DNA of 64,000 nt from Asterias amurensis (Eukaryota > Echinodermata > Asteroidea > Forcipulatida > Asteriidae). The position numbers and the translations under genes were made by a program. How positions within the stretch are numbered: the stretch's first letter is position 1; each line of letters opens with the position of its first letter. The DNA is taken from the NCBI RefSeq assembly GCF_032118995.1, contig NC_092665.1, forward strand, positions 16,946,012-17,010,011. The letters run 5' to 3'. Shown one piece after another: positions 36,441-47,038 of the stretch. The notes under the pieces were generated by a model, which saw nothing but the letters and a program-made list of their open reading frames with translations, did no database searches and was not told the origin of the DNA.

Positions 36441-36790
36441 CGCTCCCCCCCTCTTTCCATACCGAAGGTCTTGTTTTAAGAATATAACAGACAGAGCCTA
36501 AGCCATTCTGCCCCTCTCCATACCGAAAGTCTTGTTTTAAGAATAACAGACAGAGTCTAAGCCATTGCGAAGCTGTAGTACCAGTAACATGGTTGGCTAG
36601 TGCTTAAAGTGCTCCCCATCACCAGTGTGGCCCTGGGCTGATTCCTGGTTAGGGCCTTATGTGAATAAGGTTGCGCTTTGTTCACTCTTTTGCCACAAGG
36701 ATTCTCTGGGCTCTGGTTTTCATCTTTCCAGTGAATTGAAAACTTATGATCTCTGGCTGTGCACTGTGGTGCATCCTTTCTGTTTCAAGC
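36441..36790 (+). mobile_element. Copy 2 version of the intron 25 tandem duplication and SINE-like element
   Basis: Same arrangement as 19778-20125 with few substitutions: two CCATACCGAA(G/A)GTCTTG units, then the A-box-like and B-box-like head. Confidence 0.5.
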
Positions 36791-37785
36791 TAAATTGGCC
36801 AAAACAAACTGTAGCTGACTATGTTATAACTTATGCTCTTTTTTAACATCAGGAGATAAAGCAGAGAGCTGTAGACTGAACCATGATCTACTAAATGTCC
36901 GAACAGCAATCCTGAAGCGTTATATCAATTATGACAACAATCTAGAATTGCAAGCTTTGTATGCTGTTCAAGCCTTAAACCAACATTTGGAAAGCCCTCC
37001 AAGTAAGTTGAAACTAGCCACAATAATATTGTTATAACACACTGGGAATGTTCTCAATTTAGTTTGGGTTTATAATAATGGAATGATCACACGTTTTGAA
37101 TTGTCAGTGTCCATATTAAATGTTGCCTCAATTTGATGTTCTTCTGTTGTGTGCTTATAATATTTGATATTTGTTCCAGTTAATGTAAAAATGAAAAGTG
37201 CATTTGTCTCATATTAAGAATGGTTAACTTTTATTAACTGTTTGTAAGTTCTTATTTTGTAAATGTTTAGTGCATAAATTATGTTTCAATATTTATTTCA
37301 ATTGTTTATAGACGCGGAAAACAAAAATACTTTTCACTTTGTTTATAAGTGTCATGTGTCACAATAGAACAAAACTATACTATACTAATATACTATAACC
37401 ATGGTGTAACTGCAAGCGACTATTAATTTTTTACTATAACCATCCATGTTAAATAAAAGTGTTTTCAATCTCTTGGGTGATAGTTAAAGCATGTTCTGTT
37501 AACAGTAATAGGAACAACACTTGACCAATTTCTTACTGAACGTTTTGTCAAATAATTTGATCACAGTCCTTCAGCGATCCAACCTTCAAGTCTCTATTAA
37601 TCCCTATTTTTATCTCTTTCTTATCTTTAGGACTTCTTGGACTAATCTTCAGTGTGCTGTATGATGAAGATGTCATACCAGAAGAAATCTTCTATGCCTG
37701 GCAGAAAAGCTCTGATCCTAATGAGACTGTTGGCAAGGGTGTGGCTCTAAAGTCGGTTACAAGCTTCTTTGATTGGCTTCCTTGA

Positions 37786-40700
37786 AGCAGAAGAGGAGTC
37801 TGCCAAATAAAATACAAATCTTAACATTTAAACAAGTTTCTTCTCAAAAGATAAAATACATGATGGATGATTTAAGTTTGATTTCACAGCGATAAACAGT
37901 GCCGGATTTTTAACGGAATACACTGCTTGATTATCTCTTCTGCTTTTATATATTTTTCCCTGCAACTTTTAGAATTCCATGGGGTATTGTGTTACTGCTA
38001 TTAGTTATAAGGCTTTATCTGTAATGTTAGGTGACAAATGATGATGCACTAAAATGAAACCAAACTACTCCCCAATTTCAACTCACAAGTGGGATTTACT
38101 GATTGCTTTTCTTGAGAGTTGAGAGTAAGAAATGCTTAGTTTATTGGTGATGGAGATTGTTGAGCTGGAGCAAGGATTTGATGATCTGCTCCAAGCGTTG
38201 GCTCGATGATCGTTGGCTCGATGATCGTTGGCTCCATGATTGGCTTGTTGAACTGCTTTGTAAGCAATGTTGGTGATTAACTGACTTGATAGTGAGTCAT
38301 ATAGAGACGGCTGGAGATTGGAGCTTGTGAAGATTTGTGGCTTTCTTCACTGGTAAACAATATTGGCTTACTGCTTATGACTGGTGGATACCAGCAATCT
38401 CAACATGGCTGAGTTTGTCCAATTGCTCATCCCGGTCTTGTAGGGAAGGTTTGATTGGAAAGTAAAGGAGAGTAATTAAAAAGGTATGGAGCAACAAATA
38501 AATAAATATTAATTATACTAAATAAAAATAATAACAATACTCCATCTTGAACAAGAAAAATAGAGGATGGGGTTGGCATTGTTGGCATCCATCCCCTTTT
38601 AAAACTATTGTTAAGATTATAAAGAACTATTTAAAAGATGTTTAAAAAACGGTTCACCTGTTGGAGGAAGGTAAAAGATGTGTTAAACTGCTGCACAATA
38701 AATGTAGCACTTAAAAACAATATTGAATTAAATTTATTTTGTTGTAACTCATTCATCTAAACTACTGTCTTCAAAAGCATTTGCCTTTGTGATGCATCGC
38801 TGTAGCATTTATACTATCATAGGTTAAGAGAACTGTTTCTTACTCTGATTCTACCTAAAAGCAAATGTCCTGGTCCTCACTTTAGATCCACTTGTAGAGT
38901 AGTATATAGGCCATCCTTGATGGATTGGGAGTTGTCATTATTAAAAAGGGTAGGTCCCTGATTGTTAAAGGATGATTGGACTTTGTTTACAGTTGGGGAA
39001 AACCCCCCAAATCTTTATGATGCAGAGGTTTGAGCTCAAAATATAGCATTGTATAATTTGAAGCTTTGATGTTATCGTACATGCAATTCTGGGTTTCTTC
39101 AGAAAAGGCGAATCAGGATTTTTAAAGGAGATCTTTGGATCTGCTCTTTTTCTAAATTTAATTGTTAAGATTAATTTATTCAGAAGTTACAAAATTTCAT
39201 TTAAGAGTTTATGTGGTATATGTATCTTTTTTGGAAAAGAAATCAAAAGGAGCATTGTTTTGGTCGACTTGGCTTTATTCTTGATATAAGCACAATAATG
39301 TTTGTTATGCTAATCTAAGATTACTTGACCTACAACCCCTGACCTATGACCTGTGATATCATAAATCCCATTTTGATTAATATACTTCATTACTCTAGCA
39401 GGTCAATGCACTTTTGATTCATTGAGAAGAAATTGAACTCAAAGTTGCAATTCTAGCAGATTGTGTTTAGTGGCACTGGAAATGTTTTTAAAAATTAAAA
39501 TCAGCAAAATTGTATTTAAATCATAAGAAACATCACTTAAAAGTGCTGCACAAAATGTGGAAAGGGAAAAATGGATATATATTATTTTAAGAGTTTTATG
39601 CGGGTTGTTGTTTGCTGTAATTTCTTTTCTTTTTTTCACTTTGCTATAAATCTTAAGTGTCATATATGTTGAGCAATTCCTGTTAAATCTGTGACTTGTA
39701 AGGCTTGGGTGTCGAGGTATTTAACACTGCAACAGGGAAAAATGGTCCTTCAAATCTGTTTTTAAAAAAGCTACCAGAGTGATGGAAATGTCGACGTCAA
39801 ATTTATAAGCTTTATTATATCAAATCACTTGTTAACAATATGTAAAGACGCTGTTTACATCAAAATTATAAATTGAGGAGAATGATATTGCTTCGAGTTA
39901 TTTACTTGAATCTAAACAATAATAAATATGCACTTTCATTTTATGAGTATATGAGACAGACTTGATCAGTCATCTGCTGTGAAAGATGAAGCCCGATAAA
40001 AGTATACATGTATTTCAATTTGAGAAGAAAAATATATATGAAATATTAAACAATGTGTTGGACTGAATGTTTTTTTGTTGTATTAAAGACACATACATGT
40101 GGCATGCCCTATATAGGGCAGGGGGTACCCCAAAAGCGCACCCCACCACCTCCAATGTTCACCAGTAAAACGCCTTTTCCCTAGAGAGACCACCAACAAA
40201 TCCTGTAAAATCCGAGTCAAGCTCACAATTAACACACACGAAAGGGGGCGGTGGACGCCATTTCTGTTCTCATGAAGACAATCAGAGCATACTGATCGAA
40301 ACGTCGAGTTAAACTAACGGTTCTTTTCAGAACCACCCCAAACTCATTTAGAGATAATTACATGGTGTTACCGCAAACTCTTCTATATCTTATCTCCACC
40401 ATGCAAAGTTTCGAATCCTACAAAACAAAATTATGTACTTTGAGCTGGTCATTAGCTTGCTGCCTCAAATAGACAAGGAACATTACATACATTTGTAATT
40501 GGTTTTTCTATTACAAATATTGCTGATATGTAATCCACCATAAACATTTACATGACGTCATAACTGAGAAGGGAAATCCCCTTATAGATGGTAACAATTC
40601 TTGCGCAATGCCCTCATTCACGGGTTTTCCCACTGAGTTGTGACGTAGCTATGAAGTGATTGTCAACTACATTAATTGGGTATCGTTGGATCCTCGGATG

Positions 40701-41133
40701 GACTTGGAATGACTACTACAAGAAACAAGTAAACCGACGAGAACACAACTTAACATTATAGGTAAGTTTACATGCCGAAAAACGGCTACGATTTACTGAC
40801 CTTTTCACAGCAACGGTCAATTACAGTTAGTCATAACTTTACTGAATTTATCCACATGGTTGATTGAGGATACGCGCTCAAATGTCCAGAGATCCAAAAC
40901 ACTCTTGAGTTTAAAAAATACAGTCAAAACTATGTAAGTGGTAGTCTAGCTGGTTTGCAGGTGTCAAACTTGCTTGTACCACGTGATCCACTTACTTCTG
41001 ATAACCATGGATCAGGAAAACTAGAGCATTGTAGTTTGCAACTTGTTCAGAATTTGGTCAAATGTGACTCGATGTAAACAAGTTATGGTTTTGGCTTTGA
41101 GAATGTTATTTTTGTCTTTTTTTGTATGGTTAG
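37786..41133. other. 3' flank of the eIF4G copy and leader of the second RING gene
   Basis: Counterpart of 21158-24599. It holds a three-unit 15-bp minisatellite (38198-38246), the hammerhead-like motif (40253-40306) and the probable non-coding first RING exon ending at 40761 with GTAAGT. The intron then runs 40762-41133 to acceptor TATGGTTAG. No other coding exon is visible. Confidence 0.6.
40253..40306 (+). ncRNA. Second degenerate hammerhead-like motif
   Basis: Paralogue of 23766-23820: GACGCC, CTCATGA, hairpin CAATCAG-AGCATA-CTGATCG (one mismatch in the stem), GAAAC, GTCGAG. The stem II changes differ from those of copy 1, so neither copy preserves the fold perfectly. Confidence 0.4.
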
Positions 41134-41135
41134 AG

Positions 41136-41957
41136 ATGGCAACCAATGCACAGACATCGCTTGCCAAGATTGAGGACAGCATCGAGTGCTCAATTTGCAC
41201 CCATCGGTTCAGGCAGCCAAAGTGGCTCAATTGTTTTCATACTTTTTGTCTTCAATGTCTTCAAGAAATCTGCAAGAACCAGAGGCCACCAAGCAACAAA
41301 CTTCCTTGTCCACTGTGCAGACAAGAAACCATCTTGAATGGAAATGTTTCTGATCTGCCAGATAATTTAGACATGAAGAATCTTGTGAACAATTTTACAC
41401 AGCAGGAAAATGTTTTAAAACAACAATTTGAGCAATTACAGGTTTTTTCTACACTAGTTGCCAAAGCCAGAAGAAGTAAGACTGAGTTTGAGCTGTCAGG
41501 GGAAAATATTGACAAGTTCTTTACGAAACTGGACAAAGTGTTTTTGGACACCAAAGAAAAGATCAGCAGAAAAGCTACTAAGGAGGTATCAAGGATCAGG
41601 AATGAGGAGCAAAAACTGATAAAGGAGGCAGAAACTATTCATAAAAGTAAAGTTGAGTTTTTAAAGAGTTTGCAAGCCTCCGACAGAAGAGAAGCATCAC
41701 AGACAGCACGCAAACTAGATGAGGTCAACCACCTTATGGAAGGAGGATCCAATAATGGCAACAAGGGTCAAGATTTCAAGAAGAGAATCTGCAAAGATCT
41801 TGAGAAGGCAATAACGAAACATCCACAGTCTGTTCCTGATGGTTTGACCTTCATGGATCTTAAAGAAAATGATGTGATGATATCTCTTGGTGAACTAGTG
41901 CAGAATGATGCTGACCTGACCTTACTGGTACTTATAATTCTTGTATTTATTGGGTAA
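41136..41957 (+). CDS. RING-finger, coiled-coil protein (TRIM-like without B-box), copy 2
   Basis: 273 codons, the same design as copy 1: C3HC4 RING at residues 18-61 (CSIC, NCFHTFCLQC, CPLC), then a coiled coil. Here the RING ends CPLCRQE, nearer to the usual TRIM consensus than CPLCGQD of copy 1. Most amino-acid differences between copies fall in 41330-41530; the rest is almost identical. Acceptor at 41133, directly before the ATG. A donor-like CTG|GTACTT at 41928 leaves phase 0 after codon 264, and the next plausible acceptor (42616) also opens in phase 0 into the eIF4E-binding exons. The gene may therefore end at 41957 or continue to 44720. Confidence 0.82.
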   Translation: MATNAQTSLAKIEDSIECSICTHRFRQPKWLNCFHTFCLQCLQEICKNQRPPSNKLPCPLCRQETILNGNVSDLPDNLDMKNLVNNFTQQENVLKQQFEQLQVFSTLVAKARRSKTEFELSGENIDKFFTKLDKVFLDTKEKISRKATKEVSRIRNEEQKLIKEAETIHKSKVEFLKSLQASDRREASQTARKLDEVNHLMEGGSNNGNKGQDFKKRICKDLEKAITKHPQSVPDGLTFMDLKENDVMISLGELVQNDADLTLLVLIILVFIG

Positions 41958-42616
41958 CTTGAAGAAACTAAGAATAGCAGACTGATCAATGTTTATGCTC
42001 TACTCTGTCCCAGTCCATTACAAAAGCCTGATGCTTACCCATTGTGAATAACATGAGTCTGCCATCATGAAATTGCAGTTACATTGAGAAAGTGCGCTTT
42101 GTATCGGACTGTTACAGACTTTTGGGCAGAACCTGTGATAAGTTAATGGATTCAAGACGGTACACATTTACAGTCACTTAAAAGACAAACTTGTGATGAG
42201 GATTCAGATATTTGTCTTTGTTTGGTTTGTCTTGAATTTTGGGGACTTTAGTAACATATAGACAATTCAAAGATTCATAAATTGATTGTTTCAAGAAAGA
42301 AACCAGGGACTGGATTTTTTATCAAGTTTGTTTACCAAATTAATTGTATTATCGGTAAATGCTTATCATAAGGCTGACAGCACTAAGGGTTCGTGGAGTT
42401 GATGTCGTTCCAAACCATCATGATATCCAGGGTCAATTTTGCAGAATTCCTGGTCCTACCATAAAACTGCAATCCCAAATGTTAGCATTCTGGGTTTTAC
42501 ATGTCGTTCTTGTGAATTAATGAACATAATGTTTATGTTGTACACTTGTTGTACTTTTTAATCATGCATGGTTTGCAATAATTTTACCATGAAACCATTA
42601 ATGTTTTTGCCTGCAG

Positions 42617-44720
42617 GACAAGTGGACCAGACAAACATGTGCCAAGAATACAACCAGTGTACTGAAATATATTTACAAAGAAGGTAAGAATAAAAGTGGA
42701 TTTACAAGACAAACAAACTCCATTGAGTGAAAATGGGATGCATTTGTTCCAATGTGAGATATGAGTATTCCTCAATCATAAATGACAGCAATTCAAAATG
42801 GATTTGCTTTTACCCTTTTCGGTATATTTTAATCAGTTATTGATTCAAATTACTAATAGAACTGGTTGGCTCAGCATCGTGGAGGTTTTAGCGCAGTTTG
42901 GATTTTATTAAATCGCTTTGGGGTATTTTTCAAGGATCTCCCGGTAAATGGGGTTTATTGATCAAAAGTGGTCTCCAAAGTAAATAACAGTTATTTTCTG
43001 AATAAAACCATTATTTCTGGGTTTTGATATTTTTTTTGGAAGATTTGATATAAGAAAGCATTTTGATTAATGACTTTAATATAATCAATTGCAATTTACA
43101 ACTTTGTACCACTCAGCCGACAAACTGTCAATTTCACTCACAGTCACTCAGTCATTAGTGTTTACAATTTGCTTTCTGGTTACAGATCAATGGAGCCCTC
43201 TGAATCCAGAAGGGAAGAGGGTTTATGACCGGGACTTTCTGCTACAGTTTCAAGGAAATAACTATGAGAGACCTAAAGGACTCCCGTATGTTCCAGGCAT
43301 TACTCTTGAACAGGTAAATAAAGAAATGATCTTTATTTATAAAAACTGGTTTTTATTTTATTTTATAGTAAACATAACTTGTACTACTGCACTGGCTGGA
43401 AAACTTGCTCGCTGTTGACAATTCAACATAGTTACTATGATTACTAATTTAATCTTTTTAATTAAAGTGAATGTACAATACAAGTAATGTAATTTGTATT
43501 TCACATTAAAATTCATACTTTTTTCCAAAGCAAACAATTTTCTTGAGAAAATTTTAAAGAGAAAATTTTAAAGAGAAATTATGTCATTATTTTGACTCGA
43601 AGTAGGCACTACCTGTAAAAAAGTACATCCACTCCCTTTTTGGACCACTCTTCTCAAATTCTGTATTGTTTATCAAACTGCTATTTTTGATCTGATAGCC
43701 CAATGACAACTTTCTCTCAACGGCTGCCATGATGGCACACCGCACACCACAAGTTCTAGTGCCAGCGTTTGGTCTACCGGTAAGTTAACCAGTTCATGTT
43801 AACCAAGTAGATTGCATTGGACATGACTCATCCCCTTAGGCTGTAGGTCCCAAGTGGTTATTTAAGATGACATTAACAATTTTTAAGAGAAAGTGTGCGA
43901 TTCTGACTCGAAGTAGGCAGTACCTGTTAAAAATGCCCATCCATTATGTTGACCACTCTTCTCATAATTGTTCTGTGTTGTTTATCAACATCTGTCAATC
44001 TGTTAGCTCAAGATGGTACGCCACACACAACAACCTCGAGTACCAGTGTATCAGGTAAGAATTGTTACTTTCAAAACGCAAGAAACTAATAATCCATCAA
44101 AGGAGTATTGGTACTGAACTTGTCAACTTGGGGAGGGGGGGAGGAATACAGAGGCACTCCCTCCGCCCCCCCAATAGATGTCTATGTCCCCAAACTTTAT
44201 GTAAGTAAACCACCATGGTCGGGCTGCAAGACTATATGCAGAGATTTCACACAGTGTGCTGAAAACACAATGACATTAATTAACATTTGCACTATCTATA
44301 GTTTTAATTAATAAAGTTCTTATCTTATCTTATCTTAACTTATACTGTGGTTACTTTTAGGTAAATGTCTAGATCCTCCATCTCCAGTCAGCTCTTTCTT
44401 GTTTTAGATATCAATATAAACCACTCTAGTCAATTCTTTGTTCAACCCCAAAAATCTTTCTTGTTTTAGTCAACATTTCTTATCTTAAACACGAACACAG
44501 TTAACCAGTTCATGTTAACTCAGTAGATTGCATTGCAATCCAACTTTACCCCAACTCACGTGACTATTTACATTGTCTTTAAATTGATTGGTGTGTTCTC
44601 TCTTTCCCTGCTAAGGTTCAAACTCCAGCGCCTTTCACATACAACATGATTCGAAGAGGCCCGCATCCTTCCAGTAGCGACCCGCAAATTAGCTGTTATG
44701 ATTATGAGAGTGATTATTAG
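42617..44720 (+). CDS. Diverged eIF4G-type eIF4E-binding segment with short novel tail, five exons
   Basis: Exons 42617-42683, 43186-43313, 43699-43779, 44007-44054, 44616-44720; all junctions are AG/GT and phases agree (0, 1, 0, 0, 0), stop TAG 44718-44720. The first two give LKYIYKE plus DQWSPLNPEGKRVYDRDFLL and PKGLPYVPGITLEQ, equivalent to eIF4G exons 8-9. YDRDFLL is a canonical eIF4E-binding motif. Exon 2 is 128 bases, as in eIF4G, although the DNA has diverged widely, so the protein sequence appears to have been kept by selection. Exons 3-5 encode a short basic tail with recurring M-x-R/H motifs (MMAHRTPQ, MVRHTQQP, MIRRGPHP) ending in YDYESDY. No MIF4G follows. No start codon is found; the likeliest 5' partner is the RING exon at 41134-41927. 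An alternative last exon could be 44746-44851. Confidence 0.7.
43563..44060 (+). repeat. Tandem duplication that created two neighbouring exons
   Basis: 43590-43780 and 43895-44060 share, in order, TGACTCGAAGTAGGCA.TACCTGT, GACCACTCTTCTCA, TTGTTTATCAA, an acceptor, GATGG.ACRCCRCACAC-like coding sequence, and a GTAAG donor. Each unit holds one of the 81- and 48-base exons of the eIF4E-binding gene, both in phase 0. The second unit has lost internal coding bases. Confidence 0.75.
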
Positions 44721-44745
44721 CGACAGGTCTTTTTCTGTTTGGTAG

Positions 44746-44851
44746 AATCATGAAAGTTCTGACTCCACGTGGCGGGCGGATCGTGTTAGTTCACGATTTA
44801 GAAGGAAAACCACACATTTTCGAGAGATATATGAGTCATTATCTTCTACTG
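44746..44851 (+). other. Possible alternative exon, SR-rich
   Basis: Bounded by TTTGGTAG and CTACTG|GTAAGC. In phase 0 it reads NHESSDSTWRADRVSSRFRR and on to IYESLSST, polar and without a stop. It could replace exon 44616-44720. A frame starting at the ATG at 44750 is also open. Neither is recognised. Confidence 0.3.
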
Positions 44852-44867
44852 GTAAGCCTAAAGTGCC

Positions 44868-45150
44868 CAATACATGGCAATGTGTCCTTTTTAAATACTT
44901 ACATTGGGCTAGTTGTAGTTCTCTTCCATTGTTTAAAAACTTGCTTAAAACTCATTTATTTAAATCCTTTTACACTTAGCTCATTACATGTCTTGACAGT
45001 AGACTATTCATTGTATAATTTTGTTTTATGTTCTACATTTCTTTTTTGTTGTATGTATTGTTTTTTGTTCTGCGCCTCGGAATAGGGTCTTGTACACTAG
45101 ATAGATGGCGCATTATAAATGCATTATTATTATTATTATTAGTATTAGTT
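44868..45150 (+). mobile_element. 5'-truncated non-LTR retrotransposon (LINE) 3' end
   Basis: TTTAAAAACTTGCTTAAAAC TCATTTATTTAAATCC corresponds to the FK..LKTHLF..F end typical of CR1/L2-type LINE ORF2. It is followed by a 3' tail with TGGCGCATTATAAATGC and an (ATT)n run at 45120-45150. Only the last portion of the element is present. Confidence 0.65.
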
Positions 45151-47038
45151 TACAAATACAATATATTATAAACAAGCAAGTTTTTAAATCATGAAGAAAG
45201 TCTCATTTGCGAACGATGCTACTTTAAAAAAAAACTTTGAAACTAGTTAGAAATCTTTTTATGTTCTATATCGGGAGTGTAATAATTGGCTTTATTAAGT
45301 ATGTTTATTGCAGTTAAATAAATTAGTGATCAAACAAACTTTACTTGGTAAGAAGCACTGCAGCTGTTGATAATGTGTAACTTCTTGGGAAACGATTTCC
45401 TAATAAGGAACATGGTGTTTTAGAGAAAGGGATTAAAAAACATTTCAATCTTTGAAATGTTTTGAAATGTTCCACGCAGAGCCGTTTATCAGTTTTTGCG
45501 TTGACATAACGGCTCCAGATTTTTGTGATATTATATTGGTGACATTATATTAATTTTGTATACTTACATGCGCTTTTGTTTTTGATATACCTTTATATGT
45601 ACTGATAAATTCTCATATTATTGTATCATTTTTCAACAAGAGTATGGAATAAACGTCTTATCTAATTGAATATCTTAACGCTACCAGTATCTTTTGAAAT
45701 GTTCTTAGTATATTTTTATTGCATATAAAAATATATACATAGGATTAAAATAACCAACAGGTAAAAAGCCAAAGGTATTTGCCTTTAATCTATCGTTGTA
45801 TTATTTATAGCACAATGCTTGACGACCAACAAGAACTTGTTGGGTTGTGAGTTGAGAAATTTTAATTAGACCCTGTCATTAAGACTTACAAGTCTTATAA
45901 AGCTGGTAACCAAATGTTGATGTGCAACATTATTTATTAAAAAGGGAAATAATGAGACAAGTTTATCTTTGTCAACTTTGTGGCATAATGATGACTGTGT
46001 ATATCTTTGTTCTTATCTTTCCAGAATGAAAACAAAGTTCCCATGCTAATAATTATTTTGAGTAAGTACCAATAGTGTCCACTACTGCCTTTAACTGGAA
46101 GCAATCCATAAAAAGTGTTAAGGGGACGGCTATACTTGTAATTTAGACCAACTCGACTTTCTCAGATTGTGGTATCATGTGGTATTAAATGCAACGTCAG
46201 CTGCTCCTAACAACTGATGAATGTTGTTCATAAAACGTTGTCAATGAGTGTTTGTCAGACGGATGGAGGTTCGTATTGACGCCGGAACAAACAGCAACAC
46301 GTGACTAATAACCAGTCTTACTGCCGCAGTGCGGTAGAGCAATTTAACTTGGGCCAAAAAGCAACACCGTGACCAATAACCAATCTTAACGCCGCAGTGC
46401 GGTAGAGCAAGTTAACTTGGGCCAAAAAGCAACACCGTGACCAATAACCAATCTTAACGCCGCAGTGCGGTAGAGCAAGTTAACTTGGGCCAAAAAGCAA
46501 CAACGTGACCAATAACCAATCTTAACGCCGCAGTGCGGTAGAGCAAGTTAACTTGGGCCAAAAAGCAACACCGTGACCAATAACCAATCTTAACGCCGCA
46601 GTGCGGTAGAGCAAGTTAACTTGGGCCAAAAAGCAACACCGTGACCAATAACCAATCTTAACGCCGCAGTGCGGTAGAGCAAGTTAACTCGGGCCATATT
46701 GTTCAAATGTGGCTTTAGCTGATGGGCACTTACACGTCCAAGTCTGGCGTGTGCCTCTTAAACCACTCTTTTGAGTCTTCTTTACGCAGTGTTTGATACA
46801 TTTTGAAACTACGAGCCAATATCCGGCAAGTGTGTGTATAAGCTTGGATGAAACATCACACCTGAAAGCACCGTTGGGTTCCGTCGTTCAGCATTACTGA
46901 AACAAAGTACCTTTTAGAGACATTTTAATGTTAGTCTTTCGAGGTGAATCCTACTAATTAGTAAACTTGACGAGTTACTTGACAAATATAAATCGGAGAG
47001 CTACCATAATTAATGCTACGTCGATTTCGAGAGGCAGT
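45151..47038. other. Intergenic DNA before the TMEM26-like gene
   Basis: AT-rich, no exon recognised, apart from the 68-bp satellite at 46298-46695. The TMEM26-like promoter and 5' UTR should lie in its right part; no clear promoter element was identified. Confidence 0.5.
46298..46695. repeat. 68-bp satellite, six units, centred on a near-palindrome
   Basis: GCCGCAGTGCGG recurs at 46323, 46391, 46459, 46527, 46595 and 46663. Each unit includes CAAGTTAACTTGGGCC (with the perfect palindrome CAAGTTAACTTG) and GTGACCAATAACCAATCTTA. The outer units diverge and the inner four are almost identical. Confidence 0.95.

Larger units (their letters stand above)
28596..37785 (+). pseudogene. Shrunken eIF4G copy (exons 1-6, 17-20 and 23-27 only)
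   Basis: Exon equivalents: 1 at 28596-28865, shortened 2 at 29118-29162, 3 at 29622-29687, 4 from 30127, 5 at 30516-30752, truncated 6 at 31944-32108, 17 at 32436-32696, 18 at 33021-33184, 19 at 34071-34249, 20 at 34826-34965, 23 at 35314-35412, 24 at 35688-35918, 25 at 36293-36377, 26 at 36853-37002, 27 from 37631. The eIF4E site and most of MIF4G are gone; exons 21-22 of MA3 are gone. Exon 23 has an in-frame TAG (35395-35397), and one inserted base in exon 27 gives TGA at 37783-37785. Remaining junctions keep phase (6 to 17 and 20 to 23 both phase 0), so a transcript could encode the PABP-side N terminus plus linkers up to exon 23. Most likely a decaying copy; a regulatory short form is possible. 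Confidence 0.85.
28223..42325 (+). repeat. Second copy of the eIF4G-RING tandem block
   Basis: Corresponds to 2135-28222, in the same orientation and directly adjacent. It starts with GTGAGTGAGGTTACAGC (28223; 2135 in copy 1) and ends at ...TTTTTATCAAG near 42325, where copy 1 instead runs into copy 2. Copy 2 is 14.1 kb against 26.1 kb because it lacks eIF4G exons 7-16 and 21-22 and the 2.4-kb insertion. The 3' flank of eIF4G and the second half of the RING gene differ from copy 1 at only scattered bases, which implies a recent event or later conversion. Confidence 0.93.
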
